Assembly (NCBI GenBank): GCA_902571015.1
Contig: CACGAC010000002.1
Coordinates: 106,591-170,590 of the forward strand
DNA: 64,000 nucleotides
Source of the DNA: an uncultured Pelagibacteraceae bacterium
Lineage (GTDB): Bacteria > Pseudomonadota > Alphaproteobacteria > Pelagibacterales > Pelagibacteraceae
Reading direction: 5' to 3'
Shown: positions 1 to 9,910 of the stretch, in pieces
How positions within the stretch are numbered: position 1 is the stretch's first letter
How the letters are laid out: each line of letters begins with the position of its first letter
Notes under the pieces: generated by a model
What the model was told of the DNA's origin: nothing
What the model saw: only the letters and a program-made list of their open reading frames with translations
The model's database searches: none
Made by a program: the position numbers and the translations under genes

Positions 1-328
1 AATTATAACCTTGTATAACTACTTCAGTTGAATATTTGTCTTGTCCTGATTGTTCATCCTTCCATTTTCTTGTTGAAATTTGACCCTCAACATAAACTTG
101 AGCACCTTTTTTGAGATATTGTTGAACAACATTTACTAAACCCTCATTAAATACAACTATACGGTGCCATTCAGTTTTTTCTTTTTTTTCACCTGTATTT
201 TTATCTTTCCATGATTGGCTTGTTGCAAGACTTAATCTTGCAACGCTTTTTCCATTAACCATTTGCTTAATTTCAGGATCTGCGCCTAAACGACCAATTA
301 AAAGTACTTTATTTAAACTTCCAGCCAT
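1..328 (-). CDS. ssb: single-stranded DNA-binding protein, 3' end outside the window
   Basis: The reverse strand reads from ATG at 328 for 109 codons without a stop and runs off the left edge. The start [15 protein letters not shown] and the later stretch [10 protein letters not shown] are characteristic of the OB-fold of bacterial SSB, which coats single-stranded DNA during replication, repair and recombination. Only the OB-fold is present; the flexible acidic C-terminal tail lies outside. It is divergent from uvrA with 90 bases between the two starts, the usual alphaproteobacterial pairing of two DNA-maintenance genes. No SOS box was recognised in the gap. Confidence 0.93.
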   Translation of the reverse strand, partial: MAGSLNKVLLIGRLGADPEIKQMVNGKSVARLSLATSQSWKDKNTGEKKEKTEWHRIVVFNEGLVNVVQQYLKKGAQVYVEGQISTRKWKDEQSGQDKYSTEVVIQGYN

Positions 329-418
329 AATATTTTAATATTTATTTTATTAGTTAATTAATTTATATCACAATTTTACTCTGAATATTAATTTTATTAG
401 GTCAAAGCAACAAAAATT

Positions 419-3274
419 ATGATTAAAAAGATAGTTATAAAGGGTGCAAAAGAACATAATTTAAAAAATATATCTTTAGAAATTCCAAAGGATAAATTTA
501 TTGTAATTACCGGACTATCTGGGTCAGGAAAATCTTCATTAGCTTTTGATACAATTTATGCAGAAGGGCAAAGAAGATATGTCGAAAGTTTATCCGCGTA
601 TGCGAGACAATTTTTAGATAAAATGAAAAAGCCAAATGTAGATCTTATTGAGGGATTAAGTCCTGCAATATCAATAGAGCAAAAAAATACATCCAAAAAT
701 CCTAGATCTACGGTTGCAACAGTCACTGAAATTTATGATTATATGAGGGTGTTATATGCTAGAGCTGGTATTCCATATTCACCTTTCACTGGTAAACCAA
801 TTGAGTCACAAACAGTTAGTCAAATTGTAGATAAAATTAGAAAATTACCAAAAAAATCAACTATTTATCTTTATGCACCTGTAGTCAGAGGAAGAAAAGG
901 TGAATATAGAAAAGAGATTTTAAATTATAAAAAAAGAGGTTTTAGAAAAATCAAAATTGATGATATTTTATATGATATTGAAAAAGTTCCAGAGTTAAAT
1001 AAGAAAATTAAACATGATATTTCAATACTTGTTGATAGAATAGTTCTTAACTCGTCTTTAGGAAATCGACTTGCAGAAGGTATAGAGACTTCAATACAGC
1101 TAGCTAATGGGCTCTTATTTGTCGAATATGAAGATGAAACCTTACCAAAAAAATTCAGAAAAATAGAAAAGTTAATTTTTTCAACAAAATTTGCATGTCC
1201 TGAAAGTGGATTTACCATAGAAGAAATTGAACCAAGATTATTTTCTTTCAATAGTCCATTTGGTGCTTGTGAGGAATGTGAGGGTATCGGAATAAAGCTT
1301 AATGTTGACCCAAATTTAGTTATACCAAATGAGAAAAAAAGTATAATTGATGGTGCGATCGAACCCTGGGCAAAAACAACAACATTATATTATGCTCAAA
1401 CATTAAGTTCTTTAGCTAAGCATTATGGATTTTCTCTAGAAGAAAAATGGTCAAAATTACCAAAAAAAATTAAAGATATTATCCTTTATGGGTCTGATGA
1501 TGAGGAAATAAAATTTACATATGACGATGGTTACGAGAAATATTCACATAAAAAAACTTTTGAAGGTGTAATTAACAACTTAGAAAGAAGATACCTAGAG
1601 ACAGATAGTGATTGGAAAAGAGAAGAAATTGCTCAATATCAATCAGATACAAAGTGTGAAAGGTGTAATGGTCATAGATTAAAAGATGAAGCGTTATGCG
1701 TAAAAATTGATGGTCTTCACATCAGTGAGGTTACAGAAAAATCAATTTCAGATGCTGCAATATGGTTTGATAATTTAAAGAATAATTTAGACAAAAGACA
1801 AGTTAAAATCGCAGAACATATTTTAAAAGAAATTAACGAAAGATTAAATTTTTTACTTAATGTTGGTCTTGATTATCTAACTCTCTCAAGAGAGTCTGGA
1901 ACTTTATCTGGTGGTGAAGCACAAAGAATAAGATTAGCATCGCAAATCGGTTCTGGTTTAACAGGAGTTTTATATGTTTTAGATGAACCATCAATAGGTC
2001 TTCATCAAAAAGATAATGTAAAACTTATCAATGCCTTAAAAAGATTAAGAGATTTAGGTAATACAGTTATAGTAGTTGAACATGATACTGAAACAATGGA
2101 GAATGCAGATCATATAATTGATCTTGGACCTGAAGCTGGTAACAAAGGTGGTGAAGTTGTTGCGGCAGGTTCAATAAAAGAAATAAGTCAAAATCAAAAT
2201 AGCATTACTGGAAAATATCTATCTAATAAATTTAAAATAAATGTACCATCAAAAAGAAGATTAGCTAAGAATGGAAGATTTTTAGAAATTACAGGTGCAA
2301 CCGGAAATAATCTTAATAATGTAAACTTAAAGATCCCATTAGGAAGTTTAACTTGTGTAACAGGAGTATCTGGTAGTGGAAAATCTACTCTTGTGTTACA
2401 GACTCTGTACAACGCTTTAAATCTTACACTAAATAATAACAAATCAAGAAAAATTCCAAAACCCTTTAAGGGATTTAAGGGAACAGAGTTAGTTGATAAG
2501 ATAATCGATATTGACCAATCACCTATCGGAAGAACTCCTAGATCTAATCCCGCAACCTATACAGGTGCATTTGGTCCTATAAGAGATTGGTTTACTGGAT
2601 TACCTGAGTCAAAGTCTAGAGGTTATAAACCTGGAAGATTTTCATTTAATGTTAAAGGTGGAAGATGTGAAGCATGTGAAGGAGATGGTGTTATTACTTA
2701 TGAAATGCACTTTTTGCCAGATGTTTATATTCAATGTGACGAATGTAAAGGCACAAGATACAACAGGGAAACTCTGGAAATTAAGTTTAAAGATAAAAGT
2801 ATTGCTGATGTTTTGAATATGACTGTCGATGAAGGATGTGAATATTTTGAAAATATATCAAATATTAAGACAAAATTACTAACATTAAAGAAGGTTGGTT
2901 TAGGGTATATTAAAATTGGCCAGCAAGCTACAACCCTATCAGGAGGTGAAGCTCAAAGAATTAAGTTAGCAAAAGAATTATCAAAAAGATCGACGGGAAG
3001 AACAATGTATATACTAGATGAACCAACTACTGGATTACATCAACATGACATAAAAAAATTACTTGAAATTCTCCATACATTTGTTGCCCTAGGAAATACT
3101 GTTGTTGTAATTGAACACAATTTAGATGTAATAAAAACAGCTGATTATATTGTTGATATGGGCCCCGAAGGTGGTGTCAAAGGTGGAAAAATTATCGCAG
3201 AAGGAAAGCCAGAGGAAATTTGTAAAATTAATGAGAGTTACACTGGAAAATTTTTGAAACCACTTTTAAACTAA
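419..3274 (+). CDS. uvrA: excinuclease ABC subunit A
   Basis: UvrA is the damage-recognition ATPase of nucleotide excision repair; a dimer loads UvrB at lesions. The 951-aa length is normal. The first Walker A (GLSGSGKSS) is at residues 32-40 and the second (GVSGSGKST) near 648. Two ABC signatures, LSGGEAQRI, precede DEPSIGLHQ and DEPTTGLHQ. The C-terminal zinc module near residue 750 keeps its four cysteines (CEACEG, later CDECKG). The first zinc module reads CPESGF then CEECEG, so its second cysteine is serine; I believe this is also seen in other alphaproteobacteria. It starts at ATG, facing away from ssb. Confidence 0.97.
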   Translation: MIKKIVIKGAKEHNLKNISLEIPKDKFIVITGLSGSGKSSLAFDTIYAEGQRRYVESLSAYARQFLDKMKKPNVDLIEGLSPAISIEQKNTSKNPRSTVATVTEIYDYMRVLYARAGIPYSPFTGKPIESQTVSQIVDKIRKLPKKSTIYLYAPVVRGRKGEYRKEILNYKKRGFRKIKIDDILYDIEKVPELNKKIKHDISILVDRIVLNSSLGNRLAEGIETSIQLANGLLFVEYEDETLPKKFRKIEKLIFSTKFACPESGFTIEEIEPRLFSFNSPFGACEECEGIGIKLNVDPNLVIPNEKKSIIDGAIEPWAKTTTLYYAQTLSSLAKHYGFSLEEKWSKLPKKIKDIILYGSDDEEIKFTYDDGYEKYSHKKTFEGVINNLERRYLETDSDWKREEIAQYQSDTKCERCNGHRLKDEALCVKIDGLHISEVTEKSISDAAIWFDNLKNNLDKRQVKIAEHILKEINERLNFLLNVGLDYLTLSRESGTLSGGEAQRIRLASQIGSGLTGVLYVLDEPSIGLHQKDNVKLINALKRLRDLGNTVIVVEHDTETMENADHIIDLGPEAGNKGGEVVAAGSIKEISQNQNSITGKYLSNKFKINVPSKRRLAKNGRFLEITGATGNNLNNVNLKIPLGSLTCVTGVSGSGKSTLVLQTLYNALNLTLNNNKSRKIPKPFKGFKGTELVDKIIDIDQSPIGRTPRSNPATYTGAFGPIRDWFTGLPESKSRGYKPGRFSFNVKGGRCEACEGDGVITYEMHFLPDVYIQCDECKGTRYNRETLEIKFKDKSIADVLNMTVDEGCEYFENISNIKTKLLTLKKVGLGYIKIGQQATTLSGGEAQRIKLAKELSKRSTGRTMYILDEPTTGLHQHDIKKLLEILHTFVALGNTVVVIEHNLDVIKTADYIVDMGPEGGVKGGKIIAEGKPEEICKINESYTGKFLKPLLN

Positions 3275-3318
3275 GAAAAAATCATTGTTAAACTTAATCA
3301 AAATTAGTATATTTAAAT

Positions 3319-3921
3319 ATGGATAAATTATTAGCCTCCCTACCAAGAACAATACACGCTTCGCTAGCCTTAGCTGTGATTGTTTTTTTTGGATTGTTCT
3401 ATCAGAATGATGGATTTAGTTTTGATAGACTTTTTTGGTCATGGTTAACAAGATTTTTTCACGTCGTAGTTGCTATAATGTGGATAGGACTCTTGTGGTA
3501 CTTTAATTTTGTACAGATTCCGAACATGAGTAAGATTCCAGACGAACAAAAACCAGCAATAGGTAAAGTTATTGCTCCAGCTGCGCTTTTTTATTTTAGA
3601 TGGGCAGCAGCCCTTACAATTTTGTCAGGATTTATACTAGCATGGTTAAATGGATATCTTCATGACGCTATGACTTTAAGCATAGGCTCAGGGGTGCCAA
3701 AACACACTGCTATTGGAATTGGGATGTGGCTGGGTGTGGTTATGGCTTTTAATGTATGGTTTGTAATTTGGCCTAATCAGAAAAAAGCTTTAGGTATAGT
3801 AGAATGTGAACCTGAGGTAAAAGCAAAATCAGCAAAAACAGCAATGTTGTTTTCAAGAACAAATACTTTGCTATCTCTACCGATGCTACTTTCAATGGTA
3901 GCTGCTCAGAATTTATATTAG
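3319..3921 (+). CDS. PuuD/DUF989-type integral membrane protein (lone membrane domain)
   Basis: This 200-aa protein has about five to six hydrophobic segments. It resembles the membrane domain of the urate hydroxylase PuuD family (DUF989), with the typical motif block around FFHVVVAIMWIGLLWYFNF and conserved histidines and tryptophans in the membrane. Characterised PuuD proteins carry a C-terminal cytochrome c domain with a CxxCH haem site; this protein has none and ends after the membrane region. No purine-degradation genes lie nearby, so urate oxidation should not be assumed. An electron-transfer or haem-binding role is possible. It ends 4 bases into the convergent secF. Confidence 0.7.
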   Translation: MDKLLASLPRTIHASLALAVIVFFGLFYQNDGFSFDRLFWSWLTRFFHVVVAIMWIGLLWYFNFVQIPNMSKIPDEQKPAIGKVIAPAALFYFRWAAALTILSGFILAWLNGYLHDAMTLSIGSGVPKHTAIGIGMWLGVVMAFNVWFVIWPNQKKALGIVECEPEVKAKSAKTAMLFSRTNTLLSLPMLLSMVAAQNLY

Positions 3922-4802
3922 TTTTTATCTTCTCTAAGGACTGTTTTTTGAGACACATTTAGTCTTACTAATACTGTGTTTGCAATATAGATTGATGAAT
4001 AAGTCCCAAAAATTACCCCGAATATCATAGCTAAAGAAAAACCTTTTAAAACCTCACCACCAAAAAAAAATATTGAAAGCAATGCTAATAAAGTTGTTAC
4101 AGAAGTTATCAAAGTACGAGACAAAGTTTCATTTATAGAGATATTTGTTAACTCAAAAATTTTAATATCTGAATATTTTCTTAAATTTTCTCTTACTCTA
4201 TCGAAAATAACAACTGTATCATTCATTGAATAACCAACTATTGTGAGTACAGCTGCAATTATTGAAAGATTAATCTCTAGGCCCAACAAAGAAAAGAGAC
4301 CAAGTGTAACAATGACATCATGAAATAAAGCTACTATGGCACCTAAGCTAAATTGCCATTCAAATCTTATCCAAATATAGACAAGCATCAAAAACAAAGC
4401 CACTGATATTGCAATAACACCTGATCTTAATAATTCAGCACTAACTTTAGGGCCAACATTTTCTACTCGTCTGAAATTGAAGCTGTTCCCGAATGATTTA
4501 TCTAAATTCTTCTTAATTTCTTCAATTACATTTTTATTTTCATTATTTTCAAACTTAATTAAAAAATCAGTCTCATTACCAAAGTTTTTAACAGATACAT
4601 CGCCCAAATTCATTTGACTTAAATTATCCCTTAGTGAGGAAACATTAATCTTACTGTCTGTAGATCTTAATTCAATAAGAGTTCCACCTTTAAAATCTAT
4701 TCCAAAATTTAAACCTTTAAACGTAAGTAATAATAAAGAAACAATTACTAAAGATACTGAAAGAATATTAAATTTATTATAATATTTGTTAAAGGCTATC
4801 AT
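3918..4802 (-). CDS. secF: protein translocase subunit SecF
   Basis: SecF partners SecD in the inner membrane and uses the proton-motive force to help pull exported proteins through SecYEG. The 294-aa protein has an N-terminal membrane helix, the conserved FGIDFKGGTL motif (residues about 32-41), a short periplasmic domain, and five further helices including the VGYSMNDTVVIFDRVREN block typical of SecF. It starts directly after the secD stop and is co-transcribed with secD and yajC. Its 3' end overlaps the convergent PuuD-like gene by 4 bases. Confidence 0.95.
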   Translation of the reverse strand: MIAFNKYYNKFNILSVSLVIVSLLLLTFKGLNFGIDFKGGTLIELRSTDSKINVSSLRDNLSQMNLGDVSVKNFGNETDFLIKFENNENKNVIEEIKKNLDKSFGNSFNFRRVENVGPKVSAELLRSGVIAISVALFLMLVYIWIRFEWQFSLGAIVALFHDVIVTLGLFSLLGLEINLSIIAAVLTIVGYSMNDTVVIFDRVRENLRKYSDIKIFELTNISINETLSRTLITSVTTLLALLSIFFFGGEVLKGFSLAMIFGVIFGTYSSIYIANTVLVRLNVSQKTVLREDKN

Positions 4803-6356
4803 CTAAATCAGTCCCTCTTTTTCTTTATTTTTCGATACATACAAAACGGTCAATAATCTTGCTATAAAATAGACAGTGAATAATGTCGTAAATATCCCAA
4901 TTCCTAGTGTTAATGAAAAACCTTTAATTGGACCTGATCCCATAAAGAATAAAATAATCGCTGCTAATAAAGTAGTAATATTCGCATCTAATATAGCAGT
5001 TCTGGATTTTGTATAACCACTATCAAATGCTATTAAATTATTTTTTTCACTCTTTAACTCCTCTTTAATTCTTTCAAAAATTAGAACATTTGCATCAACA
5101 GCCATACCCACGGTAAGAATTATTCCTGCTATACCAGGTAATGTTAAAGTTGCTTCAAAAATAGTTAGTATTCCAACTAATATGAAAAGATTTAAAATTA
5201 AAGCAATATTAGTGATGACTCCAAAGATTTTATATTTAACAAAAATATAAAGTATGACCAATATAAAACCAATTAACAAAGCAATCATTCCTGCGTTTAT
5301 AGAGTCCTGTCCTAAATCTGGACCAACAGTTCTTTCTTCAATAATATTTAGAGGGGCAGGTAATGCACCTGATCTTAAAAGTAAGGCAAGATCAGTTGCT
5401 GATTGAAATGTAAATCCTCCACTGATTTGGCCAGAACCGGTAGCAATTGTGTCTCTGATAACTGGAGCGCTAATAACTTTTCCATCCAAAACTATAGCTA
5501 ATCTTTTACCAATACCTGTAGAGGTGGCTTTACCAAATCTTTTTGCTCCTACCCTATCCAGTGAAAAGGTCACAACAGTCTCATTGTTTTCTGTATCCAT
5601 TCTTGGTTGAGCATCTAAAAGATTTTCACCACTTAGTATAATTCTTTTACTAACTATTGCTTCCTCGGTACCATCTTCAAACTCTAATTTTTCTGCACCG
5701 AATGAACCTTCGGTATCATTCGTAACAAATCTAAATGTTAAGTTTGCAGTTTTTCCAAGTAAAGATTTTATTCTCATTGGATCATCTAATCCTGGTAACT
5801 CAACTAATATTCTATCATTACCTCTTTTTAAAATATTGGGTTCATTTGTACCGATTTCATCTATCCTTCTTCTAACTATTTCTAGCGCTTGATCTTGAGA
5901 TGATGTTTTTAGATTAATAATTCCTTGCTTTGAGAAAGAAACTTTAAAAAAATTATTTTCCTCAACTATATCTAATTGATGTGATTTAAATCTTTGATAA
6001 TAAGGATTTAATTCACTTTCTTCTGACGCAAATTCATCCAAGATAGTTTGTTTTGAATTTTCATCTGAAGTAAATGATAAGGTCTGATTTGAAAGTTTAA
6101 AATTTGTAATTCTGACATTTTTTTCTTTAAAAAAATTTCTTATCGTAACTGTTAAATTTTGAAGTTTTTGCTCGATTACTGGATCATTATCAATTTCCAG
6201 CAAAAGATAAGATCCACCTTGTAGATCTAAACCTAAATTAATTTTTTTATTTAATATTTTGTTATCAAAATTAAAAAGGTTTGATAAAGCAAATATAATA
6301 AAAAGTAAGGAAATTAAAGTAATAAAAATAATTCTTAGTTTTGAAAAATATAACAC
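4803..6356 (-). CDS. secD: protein translocase subunit SecD
   Basis: This is the larger subunit of the SecDF export motor. The 517-aa protein shows an N-terminal helix, GLDLQGGSYLLLEID near residue 42, a large periplasmic domain containing VVRRRIDEIGTNEPN-like sequence (here IVRRRIDEIGTNEPN), and a six-helix C-terminal domain with TVGMAVDANVLIFERIKEE, the proton-relay segment. Length and motif order are normal. It lies between yajC (16 bases upstream) and secF (abutting), the standard yajC-secD-secF operon. Confidence 0.96.
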   Translation of the reverse strand: MLYFSKLRIIFITLISLLFIIFALSNLFNFDNKILNKKINLGLDLQGGSYLLLEIDNDPVIEQKLQNLTVTIRNFFKEKNVRITNFKLSNQTLSFTSDENSKQTILDEFASEESELNPYYQRFKSHQLDIVEENNFFKVSFSKQGIINLKTSSQDQALEIVRRRIDEIGTNEPNILKRGNDRILVELPGLDDPMRIKSLLGKTANLTFRFVTNDTEGSFGAEKLEFEDGTEEAIVSKRIILSGENLLDAQPRMDTENNETVVTFSLDRVGAKRFGKATSTGIGKRLAIVLDGKVISAPVIRDTIATGSGQISGGFTFQSATDLALLLRSGALPAPLNIIEERTVGPDLGQDSINAGMIALLIGFILVILYIFVKYKIFGVITNIALILNLFILVGILTIFEATLTLPGIAGIILTVGMAVDANVLIFERIKEELKSEKNNLIAFDSGYTKSRTAILDANITTLLAAIILFFMGSGPIKGFSLTLGIGIFTTLFTVYFIARLLTVLYVSKNKEKEGLI

Positions 6357-6372
6357 TTTAAATTCAAAAAAA

Positions 6373-6660
6373 TTATTTTTTTACTTCTTGAGAGTTCATT
6401 AGACTTTGAACACCAGTACCTCTAATCACCTCAACTGTTACGTTGTCAGCAATCTCTACTTCAATTTTATCATTATCTACAACTCTAGAAATCGTTCCAG
6501 TAATACCACCAGACGTTACAATTTTGTCACCTTTTTTTAAGCTCTCAACCATGGCTTTATGTTCTTTAACTTTTTTTTGCTGAGGTCTTATTAAGAAAAA
6601 ATAAAAAATAACAAAAATTAAAATTAATGGTATAAATTGTCCTATTCCTGCACTATCCAT
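6373..6660 (-). CDS. yajC: preprotein translocase subunit YajC
   Basis: YajC is a small single-span accessory protein of the SecDF complex. The 95-aa protein has one N-terminal membrane helix (FIPLILIFVIFYFFLI) followed by the family signature RPQQKKVKEH and a small cytoplasmic domain with GDKIVTSGGITGTI. It begins the yajC-secD-secF operon, with serS upstream on the same strand 54 bases away. Confidence 0.96.
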   Translation of the reverse strand: MDSAGIGQFIPLILIFVIFYFFLIRPQQKKVKEHKAMVESLKKGDKIVTSGGITGTISRVVDNDKIEVEIADNVTVEVIRGTGVQSLMNSQEVKK

Positions 6661-6714
6661 AAAACTCCTTAATTAAAATTGATTATTTATACTATCTAAA
6701 AGATTAAAACAACT

Positions 6715-7975
6715 TTATTTGACAGAAATTTTTTCCAAATTGTCCATATACGGTCTTAAAACTTTTGGAATTATTATTGAACCATCTTTTTGTTGATAAT
6801 TTTCTATAACTGCTATTAAAGTTCTACCCACAGCTAGACCACTCCCATTTAAAGTACCAACATAAAGAGTTTCTTTTTTCTGATTCTTATATCTCGCTTT
6901 CATTCTTACAGCTTGAAAAGTTGAACAAGATGAACAAGAAGAAATTTCTCTATATTTTTTCTCTGAAGGTAGCCAAACTTCAATGTCATAAGTTTTTTCA
7001 GCACTAAATCCCATGTCACCGCTGCATAGGATCATTTTTCTGTATGGTAATTCTAGTAGATCTAAAATTGATGTTGCACATTTCGTCATTCTCTCAAGTT
7101 CTTCTAGACATTTTTCTTGTTCGACGATACTAACCATTTCAACTTTGTAAAACTGATGCTGTCTAATCATACCTTTTGTATCTTTGCCATAACTACCTGC
7201 CTCTTTTCTGAAGCATGGTGTAGATGCAACAAATCTCATTGGTAGATCTTTTTGATTAATCATCTGATCTTTAACAATATTAGTTAAAATCACTTCTGCA
7301 GTAGGTATCAAAAACTTTCTTTCCCCATTATCATCTAGTTTGATTTCAAATTGATCATTTTCAAATTTAGGAAGTTGACCTGTACCAAACATTGTACTTT
7401 CAGAAGCGAATAAAGGTGGAGAAATTTCTTCATAACCATTTTTTAATATATGCGTATCTAGCATGAAATTTGAAATAGCTCTTTCTAATAAGGCCAGTTT
7501 ATTTTTTACGAATACAAACCGTGCACCTGTAGTTTTAGTGGCTAGGTCAAAATCAAGCATTCCAAGTTTTTCACCTAATTCATAATGTGATAAAGGTTTA
7601 AAATCAAAATTTGGTATTTGACCCGATTTCATTATTTCTACGTTATCATTTTCATCTTTTCCATTCGGAACATCTTTATGAGGAATATTTGGGATAAATG
7701 ATAAAATTTTATCTAGTTGGTCTTTTATTATTTTTTGCTGTTTCGATATTTCGTCTATTTCATTTGAAATTTCTTTTGATTTTTTAAATAATTTTTCATC
7801 TTTGGATTTTGAAATTTCTTTTTTTTCATTTTCCAAAGACTCTTTTTTTTTGGATAAAATTTCTATTTTTTATATCTAAGTCTTTAAGTTCATTAAAATC
7901 TATTTTAAGAAATCTACCTTTTAGCGCGTTTTTAAAATCATCAAAATTTTTTCTTATTTCCTTTAAGTTATGCAT
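6715..7975 (-). CDS. serS: seryl-tRNA synthetase, reading frame broken by a 9-A run
   Basis: This class II synthetase charges tRNA-Ser. The catalytic domain is intact, with motif 2 around RFVASTPCFRKEAGSYG and motif 3 GLAVGRTLIAVIEN. The natural start is ATG at 7975 (MHNLKEIRKNFDDF), overlapping the tatC stop by 8 bases. From there the frame is open for about 43 codons, then reaches nine adenines on the coding strand (T run at 7843-7851). Read with nine, the frame ends at TGA within ten codons; read with eight, it continues as FIQKKESLENEKKEI into the rest of the gene. The span of 1261 bases is one more than a multiple of three. Restored, the product is 419 aa, the normal length. Transcriptional slippage, programmed frameshifting or a sequencing/assembly error could explain this. 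An internal TTG at 7836 would only give a protein lacking part of the tRNA-binding coiled coil. Confidence 0.93.
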
Positions 7976-8738
7976 TAGAATCTTTAAATTTCTTATTCTC
8001 TATAAACTTTACAGAAAAAATTGATAATTCATATAAAATTAATAATGGAATCGCTAAACCAATTTGGGTTATAGGATCAGGTGGTGTTAATAACGCTGCT
8101 GCTGCAAAAATTATAACTACAACGTATTTTCTTCTTTTCTTTAAAAATTCAGAATCAACAATACCAATTCTTGCTAGTAAACTTAAGACCACAGGTAATT
8201 GAAAACTTATACCAAAAGCGAAAATAAGTTTCATGACAAGTGATAAATATTCATTTACCTTAGCTTCAAGTTGTATCGGTAAATTTGTGGATAAACCTGT
8301 GCTTTCAAATGATAAAAAAAACTTTATCGCTAAAGGCATTATCAAATAATAAACTAACATCCCTCCAAGAAAAAAAAGCACTGGAGTTAATATTAGATAA
8401 GGTAATATTGCATGTTTTTCATGTTTATATAAACCAGGCGCTATAAATTTCCAAATTTGCATAAGTATAAACGGGCAAGTGACAAAGAATGCTGTAAAGA
8501 AAGAAATCTTTAGATATGTTAAAAAGGTTTCTTGAAGAGCGGTAAATATTAATCGTCTGTCAGTTCCATCATCTTTAACGGCTTGGGCGAAAGGATCTAC
8601 TAAAAAACCATATAAATGTTCTGCAAAAAAATAACATCCAACAAAAAAAACAATTAGAAAAATAAAACTATGTATAAGTCTTTTTCTTAGTTCAGCTAAA
8701 TGGCTTACAAAACCACCCTCTTTATCATTCTGACTCAT
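7968..8738 (-). CDS. tatC: Sec-independent protein translocase TatC
   Basis: TatC is the receptor of the twin-arginine pathway that exports folded, often cofactor-bearing proteins. The 256-aa protein has six membrane helices, the N-terminal LAELRKRLIHS motif near residues 15-25, and conserved ALLTPPDPITQ before the last helices. It is the third gene of tatA-tatB-tatC: it overlaps the tatB 3' end by 14 bases, and its own stop overlaps the serS start by 8 bases. Confidence 0.96.
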   Translation of the reverse strand: MSQNDKEGGFVSHLAELRKRLIHSFIFLIVFFVGCYFFAEHLYGFLVDPFAQAVKDDGTDRRLIFTALQETFLTYLKISFFTAFFVTCPFILMQIWKFIAPGLYKHEKHAILPYLILTPVLFFLGGMLVYYLIMPLAIKFFLSFESTGLSTNLPIQLEAKVNEYLSLVMKLIFAFGISFQLPVVLSLLARIGIVDSEFLKKRRKYVVVIIFAAAALLTPPDPITQIGLAIPLLILYELSIFSVKFIENKKFKDSNA

Positions 8739-8940
8739 GTTTTTTTTCTTCTTTTTTTTCTATTTTATCATTTTCAATATCAATATTTGAAACTTCATTT
8801 TGCACATTATTGATATAATTCTTAATTGTACCAATCCATGAGCCAACTTTTTTTAACATTATTGGAAAATCTTTTGGTCCAAGAACAACAATAGCTATTG
8901 CTACGATAATTAAAATCTCAAACCAACCAATAGTAGGCAT
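8725..8940 (-). CDS. tatB: Sec-independent protein translocase TatB
   Basis: TatB bridges substrate-bound TatC and the TatA pore. The 71-aa protein has a short N-terminal membrane helix, the TatB-type hinge LGPKDFP, an amphipathic helix and a highly charged C-terminal tail. It is much shorter than typical TatB (about 130-180 aa) because the tail is reduced, consistent with the streamlined genome. It starts 5 bases after the tatA stop. Confidence 0.9.
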   Translation of the reverse strand: MPTIGWFEILIIVAIAIVVLGPKDFPIMLKKVGSWIGTIKNYINNVQNEVSNIDIENDKIEKKEEKKHESE

Positions 8941-8945
8941 GTGAT

Positions 8946-9146
8946 TTAATCTTTTTTGTTATTATCTTGATTATCTTCGGAAATATTTTTAGGTTCGTTG
9001 TCATCAGTAACATCTGATGCCATACCTTTTTTGAAGCTCTTAATTCCTTTAGCAACATCTCCCATCAGACTTGAGATCTTACCTCTTCCAAAAAGTAAAA
9101 CTACAAGTATAACAACAATTGCTATCTGCCAAATTCCTATGCTCAT
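8946..9146 (-). CDS. tatA: Sec-independent protein translocase TatA
   Basis: TatA oligomerises to form the passage for folded proteins. The 66-aa protein has the classic [19 protein letters not shown] helix, the [23 protein letters not shown] amphipathic region (positions about 19-41) and an acidic tail. It is first in tatABC, with scpB 56 bases upstream on the same strand. Confidence 0.95.
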   Translation of the reverse strand: MSIGIWQIAIVVILVVLLFGRGKISSLMGDVAKGIKSFKKGMASDVTDDNEPKNISEDNQDNNKKD

Positions 9147-9202
9147 AGAAAAGTTATATATCTTTTATTCTCAATTTAAAAGTGACTTTTTTTTAACCTA
9201 AG

Positions 9203-9910
9203 TTATGAATTCTTATTTTTCTCCTCAGAGTCTAAAGTGCTGCTTAGCATTTCATCAATATTTGAATAAATATCCTCTTTTTTACCATCTTGTTTCTCTT
9301 TATAAAATTTACCAGTTCCAAAAATTGCATTATCAATATTTGTACTATCGATAAGACCAGCGGCACCCAATTCATCAACGGTTGGTAAATCGGATAACTT
9401 TTGAAGATTGAAATGACTTAAAAAATCATCAGTCGTGACATATTGAATTGGTTTTCCAGGAACATCTTTTCTACCACCTGGTTTTACCCAGTTTAACTCC
9501 ATCAAAATTTCAAGAGTATTTGTGCCGAATGCAACACCTCTAATTTCCTCAATTTCAGCACGTGTTACTGGTTGATGATAAACAATGATTGCAAGTGTTT
9601 CAATTGCAGCTCTTGATAATTTTTTTTCAACAGTTTTTTCCTGTTTCATAATTTCAGAAAGATTTGGCGATGTTCTAAATGACCATTTTTTTGAGATACA
9701 CACTAAATTAATACCTCGATTGGAATATTCGTTTTGTAATTTTAATAAAATTTTTTCGACATTAGTTTTTTTTGAAATCTTATTTTCTATAGTTTCAATA
9801 TCAAGTGGCTCAGCAGCTGCAAAAACTATTGCTTCAATTTCTTTTTCAATCGAGGATAATTTATTAGGAAAATCAATAACATTATCTTTTTTTGTAATTT
9901 TTTTATTCAT
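9203..9910 (-). CDS. scpB: segregation and condensation protein B
   Basis: ScpB is the kite-type subunit of the bacterial Smc-ScpAB condensin, needed for chromosome compaction and segregation. The 235-aa protein contains tandem winged-helix domains with LETLAIIVYHQPVTRAEIEEIRG-type sequence (residues about 104-126) and GKPIQYVTTDDFLSHF. It starts by sharing one base with the scpA stop. The C-terminal acidic tail is not conserved. Confidence 0.94.
   Translation of the reverse strand: MNKKITKKDNVIDFPNKLSSIEKEIEAIVFAAAEPLDIETIENKISKKTNVEKILLKLQNEYSNRGINLVCISKKWSFRTSPNLSEIMKQEKTVEKKLSRAAIETLAIIVYHQPVTRAEIEEIRGVAFGTNTLEILMELNWVKPGGRKDVPGKPIQYVTTDDFLSHFNLQKLSDLPTVDELGAAGLIDSTNIDNAIFGTGKFYKEKQDGKKEDIYSNIDEMLSSTLDSEEKNKNS

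Noticed and set aside
7809..8024. Plus-strand open frame opposite serS and tatC
   Set aside because: It is antisense to the serS N-terminus, rich in F/L/K from poly-A/T complement and without a ribosome site; a shadow frame.
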